From Planctomycetes bacterium GWF2_41_51 (GTDB taxonomy: Bacteria > Planctomycetota > Phycisphaerae > Sedimentisphaerales > UBA12454), in the NCBI GenBank assembly GCA_001825665.1, contig MHXZ01000124.1, forward strand, positions 1 through 33,687: a stretch of DNA of 33,687 bases. Reading direction: 5' to 3'. The notes under the pieces are model-generated. The model was given only the letters and a program-made list of their open reading frames with translations, searched no databases and was not told the DNA's origin. A program made the translations under genes and the position numbers. This document shows, in pieces, positions 15,615-23,575 of the stretch (position 1 is the first letter of the stretch; the number at the start of each line of letters is the position of its first letter).

Positions 15615-16409
15615 TTATTTTAAATGCTCAGGCAGTTCAATTCCATAATTGGCATACATCCGCTGCAATACTCTTTTTTGCAGATATTGTATTTTTGGCG
15701 ATGCCCATTGGCTGTATCGTTTATAAATCAATTCAAGATTCGTTAATCGTCTTTGTTTATTGGAGCCGGTTTGTGAAATGTCATCATTTTTTTCTTTGAA
15801 CTCGGATGTAACTTTTGCAATGTGAGCGAAGTCATACCAATGCGACAGCCGAATCCACATATCAAGGTCTTCGTGCGTGGCAAGCGACTCATCGAAATAT
15901 CCTGTTTTCTCCAAACATGCCTTCTCGTGCATTATACTTTGAATCGCTATATAGCTTGCGACCAGAAAATAATCCCGATTAAAATCCTGCGAGTGATAGA
16001 TTTCTTTGGCAATCGTAACATATTTATCGTTTCTCCTTTCCTGGAGAACACGATACGCATCTGTATAGACGGCTTTGTATTCAGATGTTTCGAGAAAATC
16101 CGTTAATGTCTGGATATGGGCGGGATAGATGATGTCATCGTCATCGAGATAGGCGATGTATTTGCCCTCGGCGCTGTGAAGGCCGGTATTTCGTGCTGCG
16201 GCAGGGCCTTTACTCGTATGATGATTGATATATTTTATTTCCATATTTTTGGAAGCTGCGCTGATAATATCCTGAACATCGCATTCGCCGTCATTGACAA
16301 CGATTACTTCGATATCCTTATAGGTTTGTTTGGCAATACTATCCAGCGCCTCTGTCAAAGTATCAGGGCGGTTATGCGTCGGAACAATTATCGAAACTTT
16401 TTTTGTCAT
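15615..16409 (-). CDS. Family 2 glycosyltransferase
   Basis: A 264-residue inverting GT-A fold transferase. It starts with KVSIIVPTHNRPDTLTEALD, has the nucleotide-binding D40 in VVND, the GPAAARNTGLHSAEGKYIAY segment and the metal-binding DDDD at 89-92. A C-terminal acceptor region includes THEDLDMWIRLS, typical of family 2 enzymes. It is the last gene of the fliK-GT4-GT2 unit; its ATG overlaps the stop of the GT4 gene as ATGA, so the two are coupled. No membrane segment is visible, so it likely acts in the cytoplasm, for example extending a sugar first placed on a flagellar protein. The exact substrate cannot be read from the sequence. Confidence 0.93.
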   Translation of the reverse strand: MTKKVSIIVPTHNRPDTLTEALDSIAKQTYKDIEVIVVNDGECDVQDIISAASKNMEIKYINHHTSKGPAAARNTGLHSAEGKYIAYLDDDDIIYPAHIQTLTDFLETSEYKAVYTDAYRVLQERRNDKYVTIAKEIYHSQDFNRDYFLVASYIAIQSIMHEKACLEKTGYFDESLATHEDLDMWIRLSHWYDFAHIAKVTSEFKEKNDDISQTGSNKQRRLTNLELIYKRYSQWASPKIQYLQKRVLQRMYANYGIELPEHLK

Positions 16410-18049
16410 TCAGATATTTTGATAAGATTATATTTTGCCATCCACAATAAATAATACATCGCTGTCGAATCGGATATTTCCGCATTTTTTTTCAGAGCGG
16501 CCGCAAACTGCTGTGCCGTGATGATGTTTTGATTAATGTTTTTTATTGCTGCCATGACAAGCTGCGGTACGATAATGCTTGCGCTGACATCTGAATACGG
16601 GACGGGAACTTTTCCTGAAATGAACACTTTGCTGCCGTATTCAGTCAAAGATATTTTGCTATCGGCAGCAACAATCTTTGAAGGATAATGTGAAAAGACC
16701 GAATAATAATCAACTTCCCATGGATTCTTCGGTTTGCTTATTTCAATTTTGCTCTCAGCGGCCTGTTTGGCGAGCTCATCCCATAAATTGCAGTATTGCT
16801 TAATTATATCCGACCAGAAATATTTTTGCTGAGTTTTCTTTCTCGCCTCTTTTCCTAATGCAGTGCATTTTTCAGGATTATCGAGAAGCTCCTGAAAAGC
16901 ATCTGACATTTTATCAATGTCAACCGCGACAGACTGACTCAAAAGCAGTTGGTGTGTCGGGAAATTCATTATTTCTGATATATCCCTAAAACCATCTGTA
17001 GCGTCAGCCCAGTATGTAGGGATTTTAACGCCGTTTATATCATGGTCAACGATTTCAGAATACCCATTGAAATCTGAAATTACCGGGGTGCATTCGTGTG
17101 CCATTGCTTCGACAACTGAAATGCCGAAAGTTTCCTGGAAGTTATCGATTGGAGAGGTATATACATTTGCCGCCCTGTAAAGATGCGTCTTTAAACCATC
17201 TTCAAAATTAATAAATAATTTTGCGGCCGCTTCAAGCTGGTTTTCTTTTAGCACATCTTTTATGAATTTTTGTGATTGGTTATCCCCGCCGCCTGCGATG
17301 ACAAGGTTTATTTTTTTGTCTTTGTTCTTCTGAACGAAATTTTTCACACAGTTTAAAAACGGCAGTATGTCCATTTTATTATTCGTTTCGAGCCGTCCCA
17401 GCATAAGTATCACAAACGAATCGTTGTCAATGCCGAGCAGTTTTCTGCTTTCCGTTCTGTCAGGAATTTTTCTGTAAGCATCATCTATGCCCAATGGAAT
17501 GACATCCATTCGGCCGTTATATTTTGCACCGGAATGTTTAAAATTGTTTTCTGCCTGCGCGAACAGATTTTGCAGGACTTTTTTGCCGCAATTACTGGTG
17601 CATACGATTGAATCGAAAGGCATTGTCGGCGCCATGCAGACCTTTAACGCGTGGAATGAAGATTCTTTAGCATTAAGAGAATGTGTTACGCCGGTGATTG
17701 GGAACATTTTCGGGGAATTGATATTTCTAAAATGAGCAAAACCCGGATAGAAAAAGCCCCATCCGCCGAGGTGGAATATATGATAATTATTTTCAGCTAT
17801 TGTTTGTTTAAGAGAGGAGATATGAAAAATTTTAATCTTCTGTTTCCGGTCGTTTGGGATGTTTTCCTTCACGATTTTTTCGCTGCTTAATTTGCAGTTC
17901 GAGAAAGTAGGGCAGAAAATATGAAATTCATCAAAATCCGAATAGCGGAATAGTGCATTATAAAATTCGTAATTTGCTACAAGTCTGCCGATTTTGAACG
18001 AACTGTCGGCCGATTCTATAAATGGCTGTACTGTACCGAATATTTTCAT
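16406..18049 (-). CDS. Family 4 glycosyltransferase with an unusual C-terminal extension
   Basis: A 547-residue retaining GT-B transferase. The C-terminal Rossmann domain is clear: VILMLGRLETNNKMDI near 213-228, LVIAGGGDN near 249-257, and the E-x7-E donor-site motif in ETFGISVVE (E306 and E314). After the normal end of the domain (about residue 420) there are about 100 more residues, including an Ala/Ile-rich helical tail (ITAQQFAAALKKNAEISDST), which I do not recognise. The gene starts 27 bp after fliK and overlaps the GT2 gene by 4 bp, so it should share the sigma-54 promoter of fliK. A role in flagellar glycosylation is inferred from this linkage. Confidence 0.9.
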   Translation of the reverse strand: MKIFGTVQPFIESADSSFKIGRLVANYEFYNALFRYSDFDEFHIFCPTFSNCKLSSEKIVKENIPNDRKQKIKIFHISSLKQTIAENNYHIFHLGGWGFFYPGFAHFRNINSPKMFPITGVTHSLNAKESSFHALKVCMAPTMPFDSIVCTSNCGKKVLQNLFAQAENNFKHSGAKYNGRMDVIPLGIDDAYRKIPDRTESRKLLGIDNDSFVILMLGRLETNNKMDILPFLNCVKNFVQKNKDKKINLVIAGGGDNQSQKFIKDVLKENQLEAAAKLFINFEDGLKTHLYRAANVYTSPIDNFQETFGISVVEAMAHECTPVISDFNGYSEIVDHDINGVKIPTYWADATDGFRDISEIMNFPTHQLLLSQSVAVDIDKMSDAFQELLDNPEKCTALGKEARKKTQQKYFWSDIIKQYCNLWDELAKQAAESKIEISKPKNPWEVDYYSVFSHYPSKIVAADSKISLTEYGSKVFISGKVPVPYSDVSASIIVPQLVMAAIKNINQNIITAQQFAAALKKNAEISDSTAMYYLLWMAKYNLIKISE

Positions 18050-18076
18050 TCAGGTTTTTTAACAATTTTGTTTGAA

Positions 18077-19645
18077 TTATGCCAGCATATTTATTGAAGC
18101 GCCGCTAAATTGCATCAGCGGTTCGGCAATATTCGAGACAGTTTCAGCGAAGGCGTTCCATTGACTGTAAACGCTGCCGCTTCTTTGGGGTTCATGGTTT
18201 GGTGAGCTTTGCTGCTGTGAAGGGCTGTTCTGGCCGGAAAATGATGATTGATCTTTCAATGTATGCTGCTCCTGTTGATTTGATAACACAACTTCGATTT
18301 TTTTTACCAAGATGCCATTTTCCTGAAGATTCTGAATAATTTCAGGAAGTTCTTTTTGTATCTGATTTTTGGTGTGAAGTTCATCTACCTGCATTACACC
18401 GTGTATTTCGTTATTTTCTTCAGAAAACCTGATAGCCACTTTGCCGAGTTCCGGAGGACTGAGCCGAATTACGATTTCCCGCCCATCGGCACTGTACGAT
18501 GTAAATATTGACTCCTGAATTTGACTTGTAACACTTGCCGGGGTTTCGGAATCTACTGCTTTTGAGGGTTCTGCCGTTTCGTATGTATGTTCTGCTGTGT
18601 TAGAAGAAGGAATGTTATTGCTAATGAGTAAATCATTTTCAATTGGAGTATCTACTGCATCATTATTCTTTTCAACTGTCTCGACTGCCTCAACTATTTC
18701 CTGCACCTGAGGTTGAGTGATTTTTTGCTCTGCCGGTTCGAAAAGGATTGCTTCTGTAGTTGAATCCTGTTCCTGGATAACTTCGGAGGATTCTAACTGG
18801 TGCTGATTGTCTTCCTGAGAGGTGTTTTGGGGTTGTACTGTCTCATTTAGCGGCTCTGCATCAGTTACGATTTTATTATTTTGAACTTCAGGTTTATTTG
18901 TGACAATTTCGGGTTTTATTTCGGAAACGATATTTTCTTCAATTGACGTTTCTTCATTATTATCTATCTGTTCAGTAAAGTTTTTATCATCTTTTTGAAT
19001 TACCGCAGCGGTGTTTATAACAGGTGTTTCAGTTGAAAATTCCTCTGTCTCAATTTGAGTTGATTCCAATTGGGTAACTTGTTTTTCATTTTCAAAATAT
19101 GACTGCTGCTCAGAGGTTTGGTTTTCAGGAAGAACTTCGGTATCAGTAATGGATGCCTGATTATTTTCTTTTGAAATTTCCGGCACATCCGTTTGGATTT
19201 TGACGTTTTCAGCTTCGACTGATTCGTTTAATGTAATTTCCTCTGGTAATTGGTTTGTTTCAATTACGTTGGCGGTAATTTCCGAAATTTTGATTTCCGC
19301 ACTATCCTGGATTTCAACTGCCAGTTCATCAATTTTAGCATCGATGCTGATGTTTTGTACTGCTGCAATAGCTATCAGGTCTTGAGATATATCAGCACTA
19401 TCTGGTTCGGAAGTTAATTCCGCTTTCGGTAAGGCTGTGGCGATGGAGCTATCTGAATTTTCCTCATCTGTGATTTTCTTTGCCAAAGTTTGGCTGAAAT
19501 TTTCAAAAATTTCTGTAATAGAAATGTTTTCAGCAGCTTGCTGTCCTAAATCTAAATTCGCAGCATTTTCCGAAGGATTCGCTTGCGACAGTAAATCCTT
19601 CACTGAGATGTTTGCTGCGAACAAATTGTTTAAAGTTATGGACAT
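18077..19645 (-). CDS. fliK: Flagellar hook-length control protein FliK-like
   Basis: A 522-residue protein with a long Glu/Gln/Thr/Ser-rich, disordered-looking region (about 30-375) and a C-terminal hook-control domain at about 384-455 containing IVIRLSPPELGKVAIRF and the conserved hydrophobic-then-charged pattern to KKIEVVLSNQQEQ. This is the FliK layout: a molecular ruler with a C-terminal domain that switches FlhB. The ATG at 19643-19645 (MSITLNNLF) is chosen because a sigma-54 promoter predicts transcription from about 19649; a longer frame to 19732 would begin before the transcript. It is divergent from flgB and heads the fliK-GT4-GT2 unit. Confidence 0.88.
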   Translation of the reverse strand: MSITLNNLFAANISVKDLLSQANPSENAANLDLGQQAAENISITEIFENFSQTLAKKITDEENSDSSIATALPKAELTSEPDSADISQDLIAIAAVQNISIDAKIDELAVEIQDSAEIKISEITANVIETNQLPEEITLNESVEAENVKIQTDVPEISKENNQASITDTEVLPENQTSEQQSYFENEKQVTQLESTQIETEEFSTETPVINTAAVIQKDDKNFTEQIDNNEETSIEENIVSEIKPEIVTNKPEVQNNKIVTDAEPLNETVQPQNTSQEDNQHQLESSEVIQEQDSTTEAILFEPAEQKITQPQVQEIVEAVETVEKNNDAVDTPIENDLLISNNIPSSNTAEHTYETAEPSKAVDSETPASVTSQIQESIFTSYSADGREIVIRLSPPELGKVAIRFSEENNEIHGVMQVDELHTKNQIQKELPEIIQNLQENGILVKKIEVVLSNQQEQHTLKDQSSFSGQNSPSQQQSSPNHEPQRSGSVYSQWNAFAETVSNIAEPLMQFSGASINMLA

Positions 19646-19659
19646 ATACCTATAATAAT

Positions 19660-19675
19660 AGCAATTTACGTGCCA
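19660..19675 (-). promoter_or_regulatory. Sigma-54 promoter of fliK-GT4-GT2
   Basis: The minus strand reads TGGCACGTAAATTGCT, a perfect match to TGGCACR-N4-TTGCW. Counting 12 bases from the -12 C puts the transcript start near 19649, only about 4 bases before the fliK ATG. Confidence 0.9.
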
Positions 19676-19676
19676 A

Positions 19677-19720
19677 TTACATAAGTTATGTAAATGTAAA
19701 TAGTTATGAAATTTACATAA
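19677..19720. promoter_or_regulatory. Pair of palindromes, candidate enhancer (UAS) for flagellar sigma-54 activation
   Basis: TTACATAAGTTATGTAA (19677-19693) is a perfect palindrome around a central base. TTATGAAATTTACATAA (19704-19720) is a second, partly symmetrical site of the same length and similar half-sites, 27 bp away centre to centre. They lie about 200 bp upstream of the flgB -24 box, a typical enhancer distance, and touch the fliK promoter. Confidence 0.55.
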
Positions 19721-19779
19721 AAAATTGCTCATAGGATCAGGAAGAAATTGCCTGATTTGGAGGACTTTTTTTCCGGTTA

Positions 19780-19815
19780 TTAACCAAGTTCGCAGTACTA
19801 CGGAACTTGGGTTAA
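19780..19815. repeat. Inverted repeat TTAACC-AAGTTC / GAACTT-GGGTTAA
   Basis: The arms at 19780-19791 and 19803-19815 pair over 12 bases with a one-base bulge, enclosing an 11-base loop that contains AGTACT. No U-run follows on either strand, so it is not an intrinsic terminator. It could be a dispersed palindromic element or a protein-binding site. Confidence 0.6.
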
Positions 19816-19896
19816 GATGTACAGGATTTTTACACCTAAAATAGCGAGCACAATCAAAAAGCGGTTTATATCTCCAAAAATCAATTTTTTAAAATT

Positions 19897-19912
19897 TGGC
19901 ACATTTCTTGCT
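19897..19912 (+). promoter_or_regulatory. Sigma-54 promoter of the flgB operon
   Basis: TGGCACATTTCTTGCT matches the -24/-12 consensus perfectly (GG and GC ten bases apart). The expected start is near 19923, leaving a 25-base leader before the flgB ATG. Confidence 0.92.
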
Positions 19913-19947
19913 TCACTGTTTTAAAAATACTTTGGAATTCTATAAAA

Positions 19948-20307
19948 ATGTCAAAAATTAATGAAATATTCGATTATTTAAATGCCGGCATAAAATCCGA
20001 ATCCCTCCGCCAACGAACGATTGCGAATAATGTCGCCAATCTCCAGACGCCGGGATATCGAAGGGTTGACGTTAAATTTCAGGATATTCTCGCCAAAGCA
20101 ATGGAATCCTCAGACTCGATGGATATCAACGAGATAGAGGCCGAGATTTACCAGCCAAATGAGACTGCGGTGAAATCCAACGGCAATGATGTAAATCTGG
20201 AATTTGAAGTCGGGCAGATGGTGAAGAATAATATTCGGCATAAAGCATTGACCCGACTGCTTGCAAAGAAATATCAGCAAATCGATTTAGCTATAGATGT
20301 TAAATAA
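19948..20307 (+). CDS. flgB: Flagellar basal-body rod protein FlgB
   Basis: Proximal rod subunit exported through the flagellar type III apparatus. The 119 residues include the rod-family N-terminal signature NNVANLQTPGYRRVDV near residues 27-42 and a C-terminal helix KALTRLLAKKYQQIDLAID. Slightly shorter than the usual 130 residues. It is the first gene of the long plus-strand flagellar operon behind a perfect sigma-54 promoter, and is followed by flgC after 28 bp, the classic flgB-flgC-fliE order. No strong Shine-Dalgarno sequence is seen. Confidence 0.96.
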   Translation: MSKINEIFDYLNAGIKSESLRQRTIANNVANLQTPGYRRVDVKFQDILAKAMESSDSMDINEIEAEIYQPNETAVKSNGNDVNLEFEVGQMVKNNIRHKALTRLLAKKYQQIDLAIDVK

Positions 20308-20335
20308 TGCTGAGAAATAGAGAAAGGATACTCAA

Positions 20336-20737
20336 ATGGAAGTTAGTTCATTAGGACCTATAGACATATCGGTATCCGGTCTGCGTGCGCATAGTAAAAA
20401 TATAGAGGTGATCTCTTCGAATGTTGCCAATGCCCAATCGACGGATGACGGTAAGGGGCAGCCATACCGCAGGATTGAAGCGGTGATGAAAGCAGAAGGT
20501 GAAAGTTTGGGGGGAGTCGAAATGGAAGATATTGTCGGCGATATGGCAGAATTTCCGAAAATTTTCAAACCGGGCCATCCTGATGCTGATGAGCAGGGGT
20601 ATGTAAAGATGCCGAATGTCAATCTTCCTGTAGAAATGATGAACTTGAATTTAGCCGCACGTGCTTATCAGGCGAATACTGCGGTTTTGAGGCGTTACCA
20701 GCAAATGGTCGAAACGACGCTCGAATTGTTAAGGTGA
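20336..20737 (+). CDS. flgC: Flagellar basal-body rod protein FlgC
   Basis: Proximal rod subunit, 133 residues, a normal length. The N-terminal helix has VSGLRAHSKNIEVISSNVAN and the C-terminus has MMNLNLAARAYQANTAVLRR, both diagnostic of FlgC. It partners FlgB and FliE to build the rod on the MS ring. AGGA lies about 7 bases before the ATG. The fliE gene begins 8 bp after the stop. Confidence 0.97.
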   Translation: MEVSSLGPIDISVSGLRAHSKNIEVISSNVANAQSTDDGKGQPYRRIEAVMKAEGESLGGVEMEDIVGDMAEFPKIFKPGHPDADEQGYVKMPNVNLPVEMMNLNLAARAYQANTAVLRRYQQMVETTLELLR

Positions 20738-20745
20738 GGTAAAAT

Positions 20746-21057
20746 ATGGTAAACTTTAATCCAAATGTAAGTTCTGCGTTGCCGATATCAGCGCCGGGTA
20801 CTGCCGGGAAAACAAATGTAAAACCGGATTCGGGGTTCGCTGATACTATCAAAGCTGTCGAAGAACAAATTTCGAAAGTGGACAATCTTCAGCAGTCTTC
20901 GGATATTTCGATACAGGATTTGCTTGCCGGCAAAAATGAGGACATCACATCGGTTGTCTCTGCTGTCGCAAAAGCGGATATGAGTTTTAAACTTCTTGTG
21001 GGTGTCAGGAACAAGCTGATTGAGGCCTACAAGCAGACTATGAATATGCCTATATAA
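20746..21057 (+). CDS. fliE: Flagellar hook-basal body protein FliE
   Basis: Adapter that joins the MS ring and rod and is the first rod component exported. The 103-residue protein has the typical variable N-terminus and conserved C-terminal helices, including MSFKLLVGVRNKLIEAYKQT at about residues 80-99. An AGG precedes the ATG. It is followed by fliF after 40 bp, the usual order. Confidence 0.95.
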   Translation: MVNFNPNVSSALPISAPGTAGKTNVKPDSGFADTIKAVEEQISKVDNLQQSSDISIQDLLAGKNEDITSVVSAVAKADMSFKLLVGVRNKLIEAYKQTMNMPI

Positions 21058-21097
21058 TGGAAATGATTTCTGGAATCTTGCGATTCGAAAGGTTTAA

Positions 21098-22573
21098 ATG
21101 GATTTTATCCAGAAGTTAAAACTGGTTTGGCAAAATGTGAGTTTTGTTCACAGAATTTTGCTTATAGCAATAGCACTGACTTTTGTCATTGTCGGTACTT
21201 TCCTGACTCATTGGGCCCGCAGACCTGATATGGCTTTGTTGTATTCCGGTCTGGAAGCTGAAGAAGCTTCAAAAATTGTGGAAAAAGTCGCGGAGAAGAA
21301 CATTGTATATAAATTAGCGAGCGGCGGAACAACAATCTACGTTCCGAAAGAATACGTAGCACAGCTTCGTCTGGATATGGCAAAAGAAGGGCTGCCGGAA
21401 GGAGGGCAAAAGGGTTATGGAATATTTGATAATGAGAAAATAGGAATAAGCCCGTTTGTTCAGAATGTTAACCTTAATCGTGCGCTTCAGGAAGAGCTTG
21501 CAAAAAGTATACAAATGATAGACGGCGTTGTTCATGCGAGAGTTCATATTGTTACTCCGGAAAAAAATCTATTCAATTCTGCATCAATGAAGCCGAGCGC
21601 TTCGGTTGTTCTTCGATTGAAAGCCGGTTATAGAATGAGCGGCTTAAATATCGCGGCGATAACGCACCTTGTTGCAGGCAGTGTTGAAGGGCTCAAATCC
21701 GAGAATATTACTGTTGTTGACAGCCAGGGCAGACTTCTTTCAAGTGAAACGGACAAAGCAATGGGGGGAGCCGGAGTAGGGACAATGGTCGATTTTCGAG
21801 AGAGAGTTGAACAGGGATTGGCCGGCAAAGTTGAAGATATGCTCGCGACAGTTCTTGGTCAAGGCCGAGCGACTGTAAAGGTCAGCACCGAATTGGATAT
21901 GAACAGCACCAGCCTGATTACAAAATCTTACGACCCTACCGGTGTGGTAGTCAAAGAAGAAATTACAGAAAAATCTAAAACGCCGGGCAGTACAATTGGG
22001 GCAGATGGCACTCCCGCTGCAAACGGCGGTAAAGAAACAGACAATACCATTACAACCAATAAACTTTTTGGTGAGAAAACCCAAACAGTCAGTGAACTGC
22101 CGGGCGGCATAAAATCTTTATCCGTAGCTGCTTTTGTAGATTTATATCCTTCTGACCCGAATTCAAAAGAATTGATAATCCCGGAAGCAAGCGTTGTTGA
22201 GATAATCAAAAACGCGCTTGGACTGAAAGACCCGAATTCAATCAAGGTTGTCAATGCAAGATTTTTCCGGCAGCCTTTGGCTGAAATAGAAGAAAAGAAA
22301 TTTGATTTTGCGGCTATTGCCGGCCAGGCTTCGCTTGGAATTATGGCAATCTGCGCATTAGTCGTATTGAAAATGTTCAGCGGCGCCAAGAAAAAGACTG
22401 TTAAAACTTCGTCTGCAGAATTGCCTCCGGCAGATGCGGCCGGTCTTCTTCCTGCGGGAGTTACAAGTGATGATCCGCTGGTTCTGCGTAAACAAATTGC
22501 GGATAGTCTGCGGAATAATCCCGAACAGGCGAAACAACTTTTTTCAAGCTGGCTTGAGGATAAGGGGAGTTGA
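21098..22573 (+). CDS. fliF: Flagellar MS-ring protein FliF
   Basis: Inner-membrane ring protein that houses the export gate and carries FliG. The 491 residues have membrane segments near 19-38 and near 405-425 flanking a periplasmic part with LLYSGLEAEEASKIVE, LPEGGQKGYGIFDNEKIG and the ring-building motif SASVVLRLKAG. The C-terminal cytoplasmic tail ends with EQAKQLFSSWLED, the FliG-binding peptide. It is shorter than the 550-560 residues of enteric FliF but otherwise complete. AAGG lies about 6 bases before the ATG, and fliG begins 4 bp after the stop. Confidence 0.97.
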   Translation: MDFIQKLKLVWQNVSFVHRILLIAIALTFVIVGTFLTHWARRPDMALLYSGLEAEEASKIVEKVAEKNIVYKLASGGTTIYVPKEYVAQLRLDMAKEGLPEGGQKGYGIFDNEKIGISPFVQNVNLNRALQEELAKSIQMIDGVVHARVHIVTPEKNLFNSASMKPSASVVLRLKAGYRMSGLNIAAITHLVAGSVEGLKSENITVVDSQGRLLSSETDKAMGGAGVGTMVDFRERVEQGLAGKVEDMLATVLGQGRATVKVSTELDMNSTSLITKSYDPTGVVVKEEITEKSKTPGSTIGADGTPAANGGKETDNTITTNKLFGEKTQTVSELPGGIKSLSVAAFVDLYPSDPNSKELIIPEASVVEIIKNALGLKDPNSIKVVNARFFRQPLAEIEEKKFDFAAIAGQASLGIMAICALVVLKMFSGAKKKTVKTSSAELPPADAAGLLPAGVTSDDPLVLRKQIADSLRNNPEQAKQLFSSWLEDKGS

Positions 22574-22577
22574 TTAG

Positions 22578-23570
22578 ATGGCTTTGACGGGCAGACAAAA
22601 AGCGGCAATACTACTAACGAGTCTTGATGCGGTTACCGCATCTGAATTGCTTAAAGGTGTTAGACCTGAACTTGTTCAGGAATTGGCAGTTGAATTGGCA
22701 TATCTTGATGCTACGGGGCTGCGAGACAAAAAACATACGGCTGAAGTTGCTTCTCAATTTTGCAATTCGCTGCAGCCGGGCAAAGTATTTCATCTAAAAG
22801 GTTTTCTCGATACAATGCTTAAAAGCAGTGTCGGCAATGACAAGGCAAAGCAAATACAAACCCAGATAGAGGAAATGCTTCGCAGACGTGACCCGTTTCT
22901 TTCTATTCGCACGGCTCCTTCACAAATATTAGCAGCTATTTTAGCCAAAGAACATCCTCAGGCGATAGCGGTTGTTCTTTCGGAACTGCCTCCGAAAAAA
23001 AGCTCAGAAGTTCTCGGTCTTTTGGCAGAAGATCTGCGTCTTGGAGCTGTAAGCGGAATGACAAGCATTAATTCCGTTACTATCGAAGCGAAAAGAAGAA
23101 TTGCAGAAATGGTTTCAAAACGTATAGAGGCTTTTGGCGAAGGCGGTGCTGTACAGGCTTCCGGAGAACAGGCATTAAGAAAAGTTGCTGTTATTTTAAG
23201 GAATCTCGGAAAAGAACTGCGGGATGGTATGCTTGCCGCTTTACAGGAAAAAGACAGTCAGGCCGCGGAAAAAGTCAGTGAATTGATGATTCTTTGGGAA
23301 GATATTCTGCAGGTTACTGACAGGTCTATGCAGGAGGCATTAAGAGGTATCGATGCACAGAAACTGGCTTTGGCCTTGTATAAAGCAGATGAAGTGCTTG
23401 TCAAAAAAATCAAAGCCAATATTTCAGAACGCGCCGCGGCATCGATAGATGAAGAAACAGGTCTTATGTCTTCACCGAGAAAAGAAGATGTTAATAAGGC
23501 AAGAGAAGAGATTGTAATTTTGCTGCGAGAGATGAATAAAAAAGGCGAATTAAACTTTATTGAAGAATAA
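22578..23570 (+). CDS. fliG: Flagellar motor switch protein FliG
   Basis: Cytoplasmic rotor protein that contacts the stator and sets rotation direction. The 330 residues include the N-terminal FliF-binding domain (GRQKAAILLTSLDA), the middle-domain EHPQ motif at 125-128 and the C-terminal torque domain with LILWEDI-like SELMILWEDILQVTDRSMQE and ALRGIDAQKLALALYKA. Length is normal. AAGGGGAG lies about 8 bases before the ATG. FliM and FliN, its usual switch partners, are not in this window. Confidence 0.97.
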   Translation: MALTGRQKAAILLTSLDAVTASELLKGVRPELVQELAVELAYLDATGLRDKKHTAEVASQFCNSLQPGKVFHLKGFLDTMLKSSVGNDKAKQIQTQIEEMLRRRDPFLSIRTAPSQILAAILAKEHPQAIAVVLSELPPKKSSEVLGLLAEDLRLGAVSGMTSINSVTIEAKRRIAEMVSKRIEAFGEGGAVQASGEQALRKVAVILRNLGKELRDGMLAALQEKDSQAAEKVSELMILWEDILQVTDRSMQEALRGIDAQKLALALYKADEVLVKKIKANISERAAASIDEETGLMSSPRKEDVNKAREEIVILLREMNKKGELNFIEE

Positions 23571-23575
23571 ATAAA

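Larger units (their letters stand above)
19646..19947. other. Divergent fliK/flgB regulatory region
   Basis: This 302-bp spacer contains two facing-away sigma-54 promoters (19660-19675 minus and 19897-19912 plus), two 17-bp palindromes between them (19677-19693 and 19704-19720), and a separate 36-bp inverted repeat at 19780-19815. No gene or open frame of note lies here. The arrangement suggests shared control of the two flagellar units. Confidence 0.8.

Noticed and set aside
19646-19732. Longer N-terminus for FliK
   Set aside because: The extension (His/Tyr/Asn-rich) crosses the sigma-54 promoter and the palindromes, so it would not be transcribed from that promoter.
21928-22608. 226-codon minus-strand open frame
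   Set aside because: It is antisense to fliF, has no ribosome-binding site or family resemblance, and fliF is clearly real.
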